From: Acidobacteriaceae bacterium
GTDB lineage: Bacteria; Acidobacteriota; Terriglobia; Bryobacterales; Bryobacteraceae
Direction: 5' to 3'
Assembly: GCA_019244945.1 (NCBI GenBank)
Contig: JAFASD010000258.1
Coordinates: 1-7,264, forward strand
Length of the DNA stretch: 7,264 nt
The notes under the pieces are model-generated. The model saw only the letters and a program-made list of their open reading frames with translations, was not told the DNA's origin and did no database searches. Each line of letters starts with the position of its first letter. Position 1 is the first letter of the stretch. Shown here in pieces: positions 1 through 7,235 of this stretch. Made by a program: the position numbers and the translations under genes.

Positions 1-2770
1 CACCAATGAAACCCATGGGAATCGCGAGCATGATGAGAAACGGATCCATGAAAGACCGAAACTGGGCTACAAGGATCAAATAAAGGAGCACGGCCGCGAG
101 GATAAAGCCGAAAGCGAAGCTTTTGAACGATTCGCGCATACCTTGCACCATGCCCCGCAGATTGACGCGCACATTTCCTGGAACCCGCATATCTGTAATG
201 AGCTTGTCAATCCGGCTTGAGATTCGACCGAGATCTTCGCCCCGGGGCGTGACATAGACGTCGGCGGCGCGTTGGATTTGGTAATGATCAATTTCTGTCG
301 GAGTTTGCGAATGATCGAGGCTGACTACGGTGTCGAGCGTCGTGGGATCCTTTAAGTTCGGCGATTTCAGCGGTATGCTTTTCAAGTCAATGAAGCTGTG
401 GATTGCCGGTTTTCCGTGTTCGTAATATTGCACCGTAAGAAAGTAATCATTGCCGCTTTTATAATCGACCCAGTAGTTCGGCGCGATCATCGCGTTCGAA
501 TTCAGTGCCGTAATCACGTTATCCACAATGTCTTGTTGGCTAAGGCCCAGCTCTGCCGCATGAATTCGATTGACGTCCAACCGCACGGCAGGGTAGTTCA
601 TGTCCTGGGGAATATAGATTTCGTCCACACCACGAAGACTTCTAATCCTTGAGGCAAGCTGCTGGGCTAACTCGTAATCCTGTTTCAAATCCCTGCCGGT
701 GATCTGCACATCAATGGGCGCAGGCATGCCCGAGTTCAGAGTGGCATCTACCATTGAGCCGCTTTGAAAAAAAGTCCGAACATCGGGAAAGTTCTGCTCA
801 ATCTCGCTTCGCACACGATCCATGTAGGCAAAGCTGCTAAGACTGTGATCGTCGTGTAGAGCGGTTTGAACGGTAGCTGTATAGGGTCCCGCATTGCTGG
901 TGTATAAAGCAGAAAAATCGGGCACCATGCCGATGTTCGAGACCACCATCTTGAAATCGCGGCCGACTGCGTTGCGGATCAGGTTCTCTACTTTTGCTAC
1001 ATAGTTCTCGGATAGCTCGATTCGAGAGCCCGTAGGGGCTTTAAGATTCACCGTAAACTGGCCCGCATCCGTCCGCGGGAAAAAAGAAATGCCGAGCAAT
1101 GGATAAATAGTAAGACTAGCCAGGAAAACGCCGCTTAGTAGAATGACCGTCAGCCCGGGGCGGGTGAGTGCACGACGAACCCATGATTCATAAAAATCGA
1201 GAAGCTTTGTGAAACCCGAATTGAATGCCGAGTTGAACCGGCCCCACAACGATGTTCTGGCAGGATCGTGCGGAGTATTGCGAGCGTCCGGGCCGTGATG
1301 CGTCACTTTCAGAAAGCGCGAGCAGAACAGAGGAATGACGGTCATCGCAACGATAAATGAGATGAGCAGCGACAGGCAAAACGACAAGGCCAATGCTGTA
1401 AACAGAAATTTGCTAACGCCGTACAGAAAAGTAACTGGAAAGAAATCTACGACACCCACGAGGGTAGCGGCAAGTACCGCAAGTGTCACTTCCGATCCGC
1501 CAATTTCCGCCGCCATCATGGGAGAGGCGCCATTTTCCAAATGCCGATAGATATTTTCAAGCGAGATCACCGAATTATCGATCACTCGAGAGAAAGCGAG
1601 CGCCATTCCACCTAGGATCATGGTGTTGACCGTGCTCCCCATCGTGTACAAAATAACGAAGGTAGCTAAAGCCGATATCGGGATTGATAGTAGAACGGCT
1701 GATGTTGCTCTCAGGCTGCCGAGAAACAGAAGAATCATGAGGCTGGTGAGGACTAATCCGATTAAGCCCTCGTGAAGAACGGTTTGAATCGCCTCTTTTA
1801 CGAAAACAGACTGATCGAAAAGAAGAGTGGTACTCAGTTGCTTGGGAATGTCATAGAGATTGCCGAGCAGCTTTCGGACGCCATTGACAACTTCAATGGT
1901 GTTGGTATTGCCGCCCTGCTTCATGATCGGAATGTATGTGGATCTCTGACCATCCACGCGCACGATGTTGTACTGAATTGCATTTGCGTCTTCAGCCCTG
2001 CCCACGTCTTTAATCGACACCCAGGAATCTCCCACGGTCTTGATCGGAACGTTATTCAGCTCTCTCATGTTGCTGACTAAGCTGTTCGAATAGACGTAGT
2101 AATCGAACGGTCCAAGCTTTACGTCCCCGGCGGGAAGTATCAAGTTCGCCTGGTTCACCGCGCCGACGACATCCATCGGACTTAGTTGTCGGGATGCTAG
2201 CTTGTACGGATCGACATAGACCATGATTTGCCGATACTTGCCGCCGAATGGAGGAGGAATGGTGGCGCCCTGTACTACGGCAATCTGATTCCGAATTGTG
2301 AACTGGGCGAGATCGTGCAGTTGAGTCTGGTCCAGGCCCTGGCCTTTTACGGCGACAAGGCAAACCGGCAGACTGGAAGCATCAAATTTGAGGACTACAG
2401 GCGGAAGAGTCCCGGGAGGCAGACGCTTTAGATCTGCCAAAGCCAAATTCGATAGCTCTGTAACATCTGTATCAGCGCTCGTTCCTGGTTGGAAGTAAAC
2501 TTTAATCAAACTGACGCCGAGCATCGAACGCGATTCCATGTGATCGATTCCGGCGGCGAGCGTGAAGAAGCGCTCCAGCGGATTGGTGATGTCGGTTTCG
2601 ATGTCTTCCGGCGGCATGCCGGAATAAAATGTCGCAACGACGACTTCCGGAAGATTGATGACGGGAAACAGGTCGACCGGCATCCGTACCAGGCTTACAA
2701 CCCCAATAAGCGAGAGCGCCAAACAGATGACGACGATGAAATATGGATTACGAATGGAAAATCTGGACAT
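1..2770 (-). CDS. RND efflux permease, second tandem copy (3' end beyond the window)
   Basis: An open frame from the ATG at 2770 runs without a stop to the window edge: 923 complete codons plus one base. It is a close paralogue of the upstream permease; the IPMGFIG motif falls at the same residue number (Met919) in both. Two small changes cancel: one extra residue in the linker (near 490-528) and one fewer near 600-606. Visible parts are TM1, both periplasmic regions, TM2-8 and the start of TM9. TM10-12, which carry the rest of the proton relay, are not in the window. The TM4 site again reads AFSRVIDNSVISLEN, with Asp398-Asn399. Gly439 replaces the first copy's Asp439. The start is set by alignment with the first copy's MSRFSIRNPYF; upstream AGAGGG is too distant to be a good Shine-Dalgarno, while GAGA about 8 bases before the ATG is a weak candidate. 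With a single adaptor upstream, it probably forms a mixed trimer with the first copy, as MdtB and MdtC do. Confidence 0.95.
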   Translation of the reverse strand, partial: MSRFSIRNPYFIVVICLALSLIGVVSLVRMPVDLFPVINLPEVVVATFYSGMPPEDIETDITNPLERFFTLAAGIDHMESRSMLGVSLIKVYFQPGTSADTDVTELSNLALADLKRLPPGTLPPVVLKFDASSLPVCLVAVKGQGLDQTQLHDLAQFTIRNQIAVVQGATIPPPFGGKYRQIMVYVDPYKLASRQLSPMDVVGAVNQANLILPAGDVKLGPFDYYVYSNSLVSNMRELNNVPIKTVGDSWVSIKDVGRAEDANAIQYNIVRVDGQRSTYIPIMKQGGNTNTIEVVNGVRKLLGNLYDIPKQLSTTLLFDQSVFVKEAIQTVLHEGLIGLVLTSLMILLFLGSLRATSAVLLSIPISALATFVILYTMGSTVNTMILGGMALAFSRVIDNSVISLENIYRHLENGASPMMAAEIGGSEVTLAVLAATLVGVVDFFPVTFLYGVSKFLFTALALSFCLSLLISFIVAMTVIPLFCSRFLKVTHHGPDARNTPHDPARTSLWGRFNSAFNSGFTKLLDFYESWVRRALTRPGLTVILLSGVFLASLTIYPLLGISFFPRTDAGQFTVNLKAPTGSRIELSENYVAKVENLIRNAVGRDFKMVVSNIGMVPDFSALYTSNAGPYTATVQTALHDDHSLSSFAYMDRVRSEIEQNFPDVRTFFQSGSMVDATLNSGMPAPIDVQITGRDLKQDYELAQQLASRIRSLRGVDEIYIPQDMNYPAVRLDVNRIHAAELGLSQQDIVDNVITALNSNAMIAPNYWVDYKSGNDYFLTVQYYEHGKPAIHSFIDLKSIPLKSPNLKDPTTLDTVVSLDHSQTPTEIDHYQIQRAADVYVTPRGEDLGRISSRIDKLITDMRVPGNVRVNLRGMVQGMRESFKSFAFGFILAAVLLYLILVAQFRSFMDPFLIMLAIPMGFIG

Positions 2771-2782
2771 CGCAGTGCGTCT
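2771..2782 (-). other. Permease-permease intergenic junction (12 bases, same frame)
   Basis: The first permease ends in an amber codon (TAG, 2783-2785), followed by AGA CGC ACT GCG and then the ATG of the second permease. The two genes are therefore in the same reading frame, with a single stop codon between them. The gap is too short for a terminator or promoter, which supports co-transcription. Confidence 0.7.
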
Positions 2783-5700
2783 CTATGCCCTCTGCATCCG
2801 ACTCTCGTTTTGTTCACGGCCCTTTCGTCCATAAACGAGCAGATATGCCGCAGGCACGATGAAAAGTGTGAAAATGACAGACGAAGTCAGGCCACCGATG
2901 ATGGTGCGTGCCATCGGTGCGTATTGTTCGGAGCCGGTTCCGAATTTAAGCGCCATAGGAATCATTCCAATGATGGTTGCCAGCGAAGTCATCAAAATGG
3001 GTCTGAGTCGAACGCGGCACGCGGTAATCACCGCGTCGCGAACAGCTAAACCCTGATCTTCCAGACGGTGGGCAAAATCGACAATAAGAATGCTGTTCGA
3101 GTCGGCAATGCCAATCAGCATAAGAACACCCATGAGGGACATTACGTTTAAAGTGGTTCCTGTGAGCAAGAGAATAAGGAAGACACCGATGAAGCCCATG
3201 GGAATTGCAAGCATGATCAGGAACGGGTCGACAAAAGACCGGAATTGAGCGATCAAAATCAGGTAAAGCAGAAGAAAGGATAGGACAAATCCAAGCCCGA
3301 AGCTAGAGAAAGACTCTCGCATTCCTAGAACCATTCCGCGCAAGGTAGTGCGCATGTTGGGAGGCGCTTTCGAATCTGTGATGATTCTTTCGATCCGACT
3401 GGAAATATTGCCGAGATCTTCTCCTTTCGGCGTCACGTACAGGTCAGTCGCTCGTTGAATTTGGTAGTGGTCGATTTCGGTGGGGGTCTGAACCTGTGAC
3501 AAGCTCGCGACCGTATCGAGTGTTACCGGCGCGTCAGCTTTCGCGGTTCTCAAGGGAATATTTCGAAGATCGATAGTGTTGTGAATCGCGGGATCGCCAC
3601 GTTCGAAATATTGAACCGTAAGGTAGTAATCGTTACCGGTTTTGTAATCGACCCAGTAATTCGGCGCGATCATCGCATTTGAGTTCAGCGCCGTGATGAC
3701 GTTGTCCACGACATTTTTCTGCGTTAGCCCGAGCTCTCCGGCGTGCACCCGGTCCACATTCAGGCGCAGCGCAGGATAGTTCATATCCTGTGGAATGTAC
3801 ACTTCGTCCACGCCTGGCAACTGTCGAATGCGTGCCGCAAGCCGCTGGGCAAAGTCGTAGTCTTGCTCCAGATTTTTTCCGGTCACTTGCACGTCAATTG
3901 GCGCCGGCATTCCCATGTTCAAAGTCGAATCAACCATGGATCCGGTTTGAAAGAAAGTTCGGATTTCCGGATACTTTTCTGCAATGGCGCGGCGCACGCG
4001 GTCCATGTAGTCAAAGCTACTGATTTTGTGATCGCCTGAAAGAGCCGCCGGTACTGTTGCGGTGTATGCACCCGAGTTACTGGTGTAAAGAGAAGAAAAA
4101 TCATCGACGACGCCGATATTGGAGACGGTCATGTTGAAATCGTGGCGGTGGACAACGCGGCGAATCAAATCCTCAACTTTAGAAACGTAATTCTCCGTCA
4201 GCTCAATGCGCGAGCCGGTAGGCGCTTTCAGGTTGATGGTAAATTGCCCCGCGTCTGTTCTGGGAAAGAACGCCAGCCCAAGCAGTGGATAAATACCAAG
4301 GCTCAGCACAAACAGAGTGGACAAAGCGACGACCGTCCAAGCAGGGCGTGTGAGAGCGCGTCTTACCCAATGTTCATAGAAATTGAGAAAGTTGTTGAAA
4401 CCATGGTTGAAACGAGCATTCACTCTGCTCCCCCATGAAGGGCCTTTCGGCCGCGAATCCTGCGTGTGCTGCTCCTCGTGAGACACATGTTTTAGGAACC
4501 TGGAACAGAAAAGCGGAATGACCGTCATCGCTACCACAAACGAGAGCATGAGGGAGATACAGAACGCAAGCGCCAGAGCGGAAAACAAGAACTTGCTTAC
4601 GCCGTATAAGAACGTGACCGGAAAGAAATCGACAACGTCGACGAGTGTTGCGGCAAGCACGGCAAGTGTCACTTCCGACCCGCCAAGTTCCGCGGCTAAA
4701 CGAGGCGCTTCGCCCATCTCCAGATGCCGATAGATATTTTCAAGCGATATGACGGAGTTATCGATGACGCGCGAAAAGGCCAAGGCCAGGCCGGCCAGAA
4801 TCATGGTGTTTACCGTACTGCCGCCGACGTAAAGAATGACGAAAGCGGCGAGCGCAGACAGCGGAATCGAAAGTAGAACAGCGGAGGTGGCTCGTAAGCT
4901 CCCCAGAAATAAAAGAATCATGATGCTGGTGAGCACCAGACCGATCAGACCCTCGTGAAGGACTGTTTTAATTGCTTCTTTCACGAACACAGACTGATCG
5001 AATAATATTTCGGTCTTCAACTGCTTTGGCAGGTCATAAAGATGATGGACTAACTTGCGGACGCCTTCGACGACTTGAATGGTGTTGGTATCACCGCCTT
5101 GCTTCATGATGGGGATGTAAACGGAGCGCTGCCCGTCAACGCGAACGATGTTGTATTGAACCTGGCTCGCGTCCTGGGCCTTTCCGACATCTTTGATCGA
5201 TACCCAGGAATTACCGGCGGTTTTCAGGGGAATGTCGTTCATCTCTCGCATGTTGCTGACAAGACTGTTCGAATATACGAAGTAATCAAATGGGCCAACC
5301 TTCACGTCGCCGGCAGGAAGGATGAGGTTCGAATGGTTCACAGCGCTGACGACGTCCATCGGGCTCAAATCGCGGGACATCAGCTTGTAAGGATCGACAT
5401 AAACCATGATCTGCCGATACTTTCCTCCAAACGGAGGTGGGATTTCGGCCCCTTGGACTACGGCAATTTGATTACGGATCGTGAATTGCGCATCATCGTG
5501 AAGCTGCGTTTCAGTGAGCCCCTGGCCTTTGACAGTCACCAAACAGACAGGCTGGCTTGATGCATCGAATTTGAGAACCACCGGAGGCAGCGTTCCGGGC
5601 GGCAGGCGCTTTAAATCCGCTAAAGCGAGGTTGGAGAGCTCAGTGACGTCGGTATCGGCGCTCGTACCAGGCTGGAAGAAGACTCTGATTAGACTGACCC

Positions 5701-5953
5701 CCAACATGGAACGTGATTCCATGTGATCGATCCCGGCAGCTAGCGTAAAGAACCGCTCGAGTGGGTTCGTAATGTCTGTCTCAATATCTTCCGGCGGCAT
5801 TCCAGAGTAGAATGTGGCCACAACGACTTCCGGCAAGTTGATTTGCGGGAATAAGTCCACTGGCATCCGCGCCACACTGACTATGCCGATGATTGAAACC
5901 ACCAAGCAAACGACGACGATAAAGTACGGATTACGGATGGAAAAGCGAGACAT
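2783..5953 (-). CDS. RND efflux permease, first copy (HAE1/AcrB-like, full length)
   Basis: This 1056-residue protein is a complete proton-driven inner-membrane exporter. It shows the RND internal duplication: TM1 at about 10-29, first periplasmic region about 30-333, TM2-6 about 334-483, a cytoplasmic linker about 489-528, TM7 about 540-562, second periplasmic region about 563-882, and TM8-12 about 884-1041. Family marks include RMPVDLFPQINLPEV near the N-terminus, GSLRATSAVLLSIPLSALA at TM2-3, SLENIYRH after TM4, LAIPMGFIGVF at TM9, and RLRPILMTSLATIIGMIP at TM11. The TM4 relay site reads Asp398-Asn399 where AcrB has Asp407-Asp408, and TM10 reads Asp951-Ser952 where AcrB has Ala939-Lys940; both are discussed as findings. 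An extra acid, Asp439 in TM5, is Gly in the second copy. The ATG lies 22 bases after the adaptor's stop and has no clear Shine-Dalgarno, suggesting coupled translation. It lacks the DxxxD-type TM4 of heavy-metal (CzcA/CusA) pumps, so drug, lipid or other organic export is likelier, but the substrate cannot be told. Confidence 0.97.
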   Translation of the reverse strand: MSRFSIRNPYFIVVVCLVVSIIGIVSVARMPVDLFPQINLPEVVVATFYSGMPPEDIETDITNPLERFFTLAAGIDHMESRSMLGVSLIRVFFQPGTSADTDVTELSNLALADLKRLPPGTLPPVVLKFDASSQPVCLVTVKGQGLTETQLHDDAQFTIRNQIAVVQGAEIPPPFGGKYRQIMVYVDPYKLMSRDLSPMDVVSAVNHSNLILPAGDVKVGPFDYFVYSNSLVSNMREMNDIPLKTAGNSWVSIKDVGKAQDASQVQYNIVRVDGQRSVYIPIMKQGGDTNTIQVVEGVRKLVHHLYDLPKQLKTEILFDQSVFVKEAIKTVLHEGLIGLVLTSIMILLFLGSLRATSAVLLSIPLSALAAFVILYVGGSTVNTMILAGLALAFSRVIDNSVISLENIYRHLEMGEAPRLAAELGGSEVTLAVLAATLVDVVDFFPVTFLYGVSKFLFSALALAFCISLMLSFVVAMTVIPLFCSRFLKHVSHEEQHTQDSRPKGPSWGSRVNARFNHGFNNFLNFYEHWVRRALTRPAWTVVALSTLFVLSLGIYPLLGLAFFPRTDAGQFTINLKAPTGSRIELTENYVSKVEDLIRRVVHRHDFNMTVSNIGVVDDFSSLYTSNSGAYTATVPAALSGDHKISSFDYMDRVRRAIAEKYPEIRTFFQTGSMVDSTLNMGMPAPIDVQVTGKNLEQDYDFAQRLAARIRQLPGVDEVYIPQDMNYPALRLNVDRVHAGELGLTQKNVVDNVITALNSNAMIAPNYWVDYKTGNDYYLTVQYFERGDPAIHNTIDLRNIPLRTAKADAPVTLDTVASLSQVQTPTEIDHYQIQRATDLYVTPKGEDLGNISSRIERIITDSKAPPNMRTTLRGMVLGMRESFSSFGLGFVLSFLLLYLILIAQFRSFVDPFLIMLAIPMGFIGVFLILLLTGTTLNVMSLMGVLMLIGIADSNSILIVDFAHRLEDQGLAVRDAVITACRVRLRPILMTSLATIIGMIPMALKFGTGSEQYAPMARTIIGGLTSSVIFTLFIVPAAYLLVYGRKGREQNESRMQRA

Positions 5954-5975
5954 CAGGCGCGGAACTTATGCATCG
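5954..5975 (-). other. Adaptor-permease intergenic junction (22 bases)
   Basis: Between the adaptor's TGA (5976-5978) and the permease ATG (5951-5953) there is no purine-rich Shine-Dalgarno and no hairpin. The junction does hold a six-codon open frame (ATG at 5973) whose TGA overlaps the permease start as TGATG. The short gap suggests one transcript with coupled or re-initiating translation. Nothing resembling a promoter or terminator fits here. Confidence 0.6.
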
Positions 5976-7235
5976 TCAGCTTTGGCTGTTATACGCGGCG
6001 GCCTGGGTCAGTTTGGGATGCACCAATTCGCCGGAACGTAGGCCGCTTCGATCGCTAATCACTACCTCGTCGCCATCTTGAAGACCGGCCAGAACTTCGG
6101 CATCATTCTCGGTTTGAATTCCCAGGGTGATCTCGCGATTCTGAATTTGGTTGGAGCTGTTGACAACGAGAACGATCGCTTTATCGGCTTCCTGATTGAT
6201 GGCCTGCAACGGAACAACGAGGGCGTCGCCTTTTCTATCCAAAGTCAACGTCGCTTCGGCATAGACACCCGGGATCAGGACACCTTGCGGATTGGGAACG
6301 TCTACTTCTGTGTGCATCGTTCGGGTAGAGCCCGTAACATCAACAGAAAAGCGGGCAACCGTACCCGGAAAAGTTTTGTCGAGAGAGGGAACGCGGACAT
6401 TTACCTGGTCTCCAGTTTTGATATACCGGACGTAAGATTCCGGCACAGGTATGACGAGACGGAACAAATCTTCCTGCGAGAGCTTCACCAACGGCAGAGC
6501 TTGCGTAGAGTTGGTGCCGCCTTGCATCAGCGTGCCAAGATTGGCATATCTTTGAGTAACAACTCCGGTGAACGGAGCTGTTATTTTCGAATAATCATAA
6601 ATAGCCTGATCATGCACGAGCTTCGATTGTGTAACAGCCAATTGGCTCTGGGTCGCTTGTAAGGTTGATTTGGCGGCTTCGATTTGCGACTCGGCAGCCA
6701 AGTCTTTGCCGTGTGCCTCGTCTACCTCCTGCTGCGCTACCAGGCCAGGTTTCGTCTGGGCTACGTTATTGAGGCGCTCGTACTGGAGGTGGAAAACAGT
6801 GTGTTCGGCCTCCACTCGCCCCAGCTCGTGTTCGGCGTCTGTCACTTGATTCGATGCGCTTCGGATGGAGGCCTGGTCCTCTTGTAACTGGGCCTGCAGC
6901 TCCGGAATTTCAAGGACGGCCATGAGCTGTCCTTTTTTAACGTGACTGCCGTAGTCAACGTACAGTTTGGAAACGAATCCAGATTCCTTTGCGTAGACGT
7001 CGATTTCTTGAAAAGGAACGAGTTCAGAAGAAATCGTGAGATACCGCGCCAGCGACCGTCTGGTTATTTTCGTTACTCCTACCTCAGGGAGGCTATTCTG
7101 CGATTGCGTATCCGCTGCCCGGCTGACGTCGCTCTTACCGCACGAGAGCAGCGCGGCTACGGTACCGGCAGCAACACACAGGAGAAGGGCAGGGAATATT
7201 TGTAGCCGGCCTTGCGGTCGGCGGCAATGCAACAT
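5976..7235 (-). CDS. RND efflux periplasmic adaptor subunit (membrane fusion protein, HlyD/AcrA type), probable lipoprotein
   Basis: This 419-residue protein should link the inner-membrane permeases to an outer-membrane channel. Residues 1-31 form a signal peptide (Arg at 5, 6 and 10, then a hydrophobic stretch) ending in LLSC, so Cys32 is the likely lipidated residue; Leu at -2 makes the lipobox slightly atypical. Two half-motifs of the barrel-sandwich (lipoyl-like) domain flank a helical hairpin: residues about 74-112 (SGFVSKLYVDYGSHVKKGQ) and about 216-250 (ITAPFTGVVTQRYANLGT). The hairpin spans about 113-212 and is rich in Gln, Ala and Glu as expected for a coiled coil. A beta-barrel (about 255-332, with IPGVYAEATL) and a membrane-proximal domain (about 336-408) follow. 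Length is normal for the family. The ATG at 7235 is chosen because it gives a good signal peptide, but no Shine-Dalgarno is obvious and the frame stays open to the window edge, so an earlier start is possible. It is the first gene of the operon seen here. Family is secure; substrate is unknown. Confidence 0.93.
   Translation of the reverse strand: MLHCRRPQGRLQIFPALLLCVAAGTVAALLSCGKSDVSRAADTQSQNSLPEVGVTKITRRSLARYLTISSELVPFQEIDVYAKESGFVSKLYVDYGSHVKKGQLMAVLEIPELQAQLQEDQASIRSASNQVTDAEHELGRVEAEHTVFHLQYERLNNVAQTKPGLVAQQEVDEAHGKDLAAESQIEAAKSTLQATQSQLAVTQSKLVHDQAIYDYSKITAPFTGVVTQRYANLGTLMQGGTNSTQALPLVKLSQEDLFRLVIPVPESYVRYIKTGDQVNVRVPSLDKTFPGTVARFSVDVTGSTRTMHTEVDVPNPQGVLIPGVYAEATLTLDRKGDALVVPLQAINQEADKAIVLVVNSSNQIQNREITLGIQTENDAEVLAGLQDGDEVVISDRSGLRSGELVHPKLTQAAAYNSQS

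Larger units (their letters stand above)
1..5953 (-). repeat. Tandem direct duplication of a permease gene, period 3183 bases
   Basis: The segment 3184-5953 matches 1-2770 in the same orientation at a constant overall offset of 3183 bases, from the start codons (5953 and 2770) to the last shared residue visible. The longest perfect nucleotide match I found by eye is 24 bases, 1541-1564 against 4724-4747, encoding the conserved stretch after TM4 (SLENIYRH). Most other perfect matches are shorter than 20 bases. The copies are therefore old and diverged at silent sites, not a recent or assembly-generated repeat. Confidence 0.9.

Noticed and set aside
1..2770. The second permease as a pseudogene
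   Set aside because: The frame is continuous over 923 codons, conserved motifs are retained, and the differences from the first copy are mostly conservative. Only the unseen end could change this.
2771..2785. A possible frameshift or nonsense split of one giant gene at the permease junction
   Set aside because: Each side is a full-length RND permease with its own N-terminal start motif, so these are two genes. Read-through is kept only as a speculative finding.
2489..3049. A 186-codon open frame on the plus strand across the permease junction
   Set aside because: It is antisense to the end of one permease and the start of the next, is very rich in Arg, His and Asp as shadow frames tend to be, and has no matching open frame at the paralogous start near 5672.
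1335..4733. Pairs of similar plus-strand frames 3183 bases apart (for example 1335-1550 and 4518-4733, beginning MTVIAT)
   Set aside because: They resemble each other only because they are antisense to the same part of the two duplicated permeases. The similarity is a by-product of the duplication.
2783..5953. Assignment to the heavy-metal (CzcA/CusA) permease class
   Set aside because: The TM4 and TM11 motifs and the N-terminus fit the HAE1-like class better; TM11 reads RLRPILMTS and not the RPKAMT pattern of CusA.
6078..6662. A 194-codon open frame on the plus strand
   Set aside because: It lies wholly antisense to the adaptor gene, whose domains are clear on the minus strand; its translation shows no recognisable domain and looks like a mirror frame.
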